Made by a program: the position numbers and the translations under genes. DNA of 64,000 nt from Flagellimonas pacifica (GTDB lineage Bacteria; Bacteroidota; Bacteroidia; Flavobacteriales; Flavobacteriaceae): positions 1-64,000 of the forward strand of contig NZ_OBEH01000003.1 of the NCBI RefSeq assembly GCF_900215465.1. Direction: 5' to 3'. Position 1 is the first letter of the stretch; each line of letters starts with the position of its first letter. Below are positions 62,888 through 64,000 of the stretch, one piece after another. A model generated the notes under the pieces. It had not been told where the DNA came from. It made no database searches and saw only the letters and a list, made by a program, of their open reading frames with translations.

Positions 62888-64000
62888 ATGTCAAAAATTT
62901 TGGTCATAGAAGATGAATCTGCCATAAGAAGGGTATTGGTGAAGATATTGAGTGAAGAAAGTGATACATACAATGTTCATCAGGCAGAGGATGGGCTTAG
63001 AGGTATTGAAGCCATTAAGAAAGAAGACTTTGACCTTGTACTTTGCGATATAAAGATGCCCAAAATGGATGGGGTTGAAGTGCTGGAGGCCGCAAGAAAG
63101 ATAAAACCAGAAATTCCGTTTATCATGATTTCGGGTCATGGAGATTTGGATACTGCAGTAAATACTATGAGATTGGGTGCATTTGATTACATCTCTAAAC
63201 CGCCTGATTTAAACCGTTTATTGACCACAGTAAGAAACGCCCTTGACCGAAAGGAACTAGTGGTAGAAAACAAGATTTTAAAGAAAAAAGTCTCCAAGAA
63301 TTATGAAATGGTTGGAGATAGTGATGAAATTGGTGTCATAAAAGATATGATAGAAAAAGTGGCGCCAACCGATGCCCGGGTTTTGATTACAGGTCCAAAC
63401 GGAACAGGAAAAGAGCTTGTAGCACATTGGTTGCACGAAAAGAGCGGCCGTTCTTCCAATCCTTTTATTGAGGTGAATTGTGCAGCTATTCCATCAGAAC
63501 TAATAGAAAGTGAACTCTTTGGGCATGTTAAAGGAGCGTTTACCTCTGCAGTAAAAGACCGTGCGGGAAAATTTGAAGCAGCAAATAAAGGAACTATTTT
63601 CTTGGACGAAATTGGTGATATGAGCCTTTCGGCTCAGGCCAAAGTGCTCAGAGCCCTTCAAGAAAACAAAATTTCACGGGTTGGTACGGATAAAGATATT
63701 AAGGTAGATGTTCGGGTTTTGGCAGCAACCAACAAGGATCTTAAGAAAGAAATTGCTGACGGAAAATTTCGGGAAGATTTATACCATAGATTGGCCGTTA
63801 TCCTAATAAAAGTACCTGCTTTGAACAATAGGAGGGATGATATTCCTATTCTGATTGAACACTTTTCCAAAAAAATAGCATCAGAACAAGGCACTGCTGT
63901 CAAAAACTTTTCCAAAAAAGCCATCAGTTTATTAAAAGGATATGACTGGACAGGAAACGTGCGAGAACTGCGCAATGTTGTGGAACGCTTAATAATTCTT
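62888..64000 (+). CDS. NtrC-family sigma-54 response regulator (partial at right edge)
   Basis: The first 371 residues of a response regulator. Receiver domain 1-120 with phospho-acceptor Asp53 in LVLCDIKMPKMDG and the switch Lys in YISKPPDL. The AAA+ domain follows: Walker A TGPNGTGKELVAH, sigma-54 contact loop GHVKGAFTSA (canonical GAFTGA with G5 replaced by Ser), Walker B GTIFLDEIGDMSL, and FREDLYHRLAVILIKVP. It runs off the window at the start of the sensor-2 region (WTGNVRELRNVVERLI), so the Fis-type DNA-binding domain is not visible. A sensor kinase is not adjacent on the left. Confidence 0.95.
   Translation, partial: MSKILVIEDESAIRRVLVKILSEESDTYNVHQAEDGLRGIEAIKKEDFDLVLCDIKMPKMDGVEVLEAARKIKPEIPFIMISGHGDLDTAVNTMRLGAFDYISKPPDLNRLLTTVRNALDRKELVVENKILKKKVSKNYEMVGDSDEIGVIKDMIEKVAPTDARVLITGPNGTGKELVAHWLHEKSGRSSNPFIEVNCAAIPSELIESELFGHVKGAFTSAVKDRAGKFEAANKGTIFLDEIGDMSLSAQAKVLRALQENKISRVGTDKDIKVDVRVLAATNKDLKKEIADGKFREDLYHRLAVILIKVPALNNRRDDIPILIEHFSKKIASEQGTAVKNFSKKAISLLKGYDWTGNVRELRNVVERLIIL

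Overview
The window looks like chromosome of a marine-type Flavobacteriaceae (Bacteroidota); a Muricauda-like genus is only a guess. The evidence is low GC, A-rich translation starts without Shine-Dalgarno sequences, Bacteroidota -7 boxes (TAnnTTTG) in front of many genes, and lineage-typical families: GSIII, fused isobutyryl-CoA mutase IcmF, DnaJ with half its zinc fingers, DUF4266/DUF3570, and CTnDOT-type Tra proteins.

Region 1 (1 to about 12,950) is the right part of an integrative conjugative element of the CTnDOT/Tra type. Its left end lies outside the window. It carries an RteC-like regulator, an excisionase-type HTH protein, a conserved replication-type protein, a DnaC-like ATPase, and a cargo gene encoding an AbiEi-type winged-helix/Fic fusion preceded by an array of six operator-like repeats. 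A compact tra operon follows (TraE, F, G, I, J, K, M, N-like), then a convergent IntDOT-like tyrosine recombinase. The element abuts the 3' end of a tRNA-Arg(ACG) gene at 12956-13029, the probable attachment site. No relaxase or coupling protein is visible, so these must lie to the left or be missing.

Region 2 (13 to 24 kb) is chromosomal: apt, a conserved 47-aa protein, a large FG-GAP/ASPIC secreted protein, a DUF885 lipoprotein, an SPFH protein preceded by a 21-aa hydrophobic ORF, a BlaI/M56 (BlaR1-like) pair whose peptidase ends in a TonB-plug-like domain, and a CaCA antiporter.

Region 3 holds two nitrogen-assimilation loci 24 kb apart: divergent glutamine synthetases GSII and GSIII (24.4-27.9 kb), and glnB-amtB with a nearby porin (49.4-52.2 kb). 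Both control regions contain a near-identical 25-bp palindrome (ATTACCCCTAT-N7-GGGGTTA) at the same distance (64 and 65 nt) from a -7 box. This is the strongest candidate for an undescribed regulatory system in the window.

Between and after these loci lie: a TIM-barrel/PhyH pair with a divergent AraC regulator; purM; a redox operon (Rieske, thioredoxin, ApbE, DUF4266, DUF3570); prfA; pyrF; a membrane-bound AraC regulator; purU; icmF; an Lrp regulator; lipoproteins; crcB; several small membrane proteins; ilvE; mnmD; an SDR protein; grpE-dnaJ; an ABC exporter pair; an MscS channel; a DUF6268 protein whose start codon looks mutated; and a truncated NtrC-type response regulator at the right edge.
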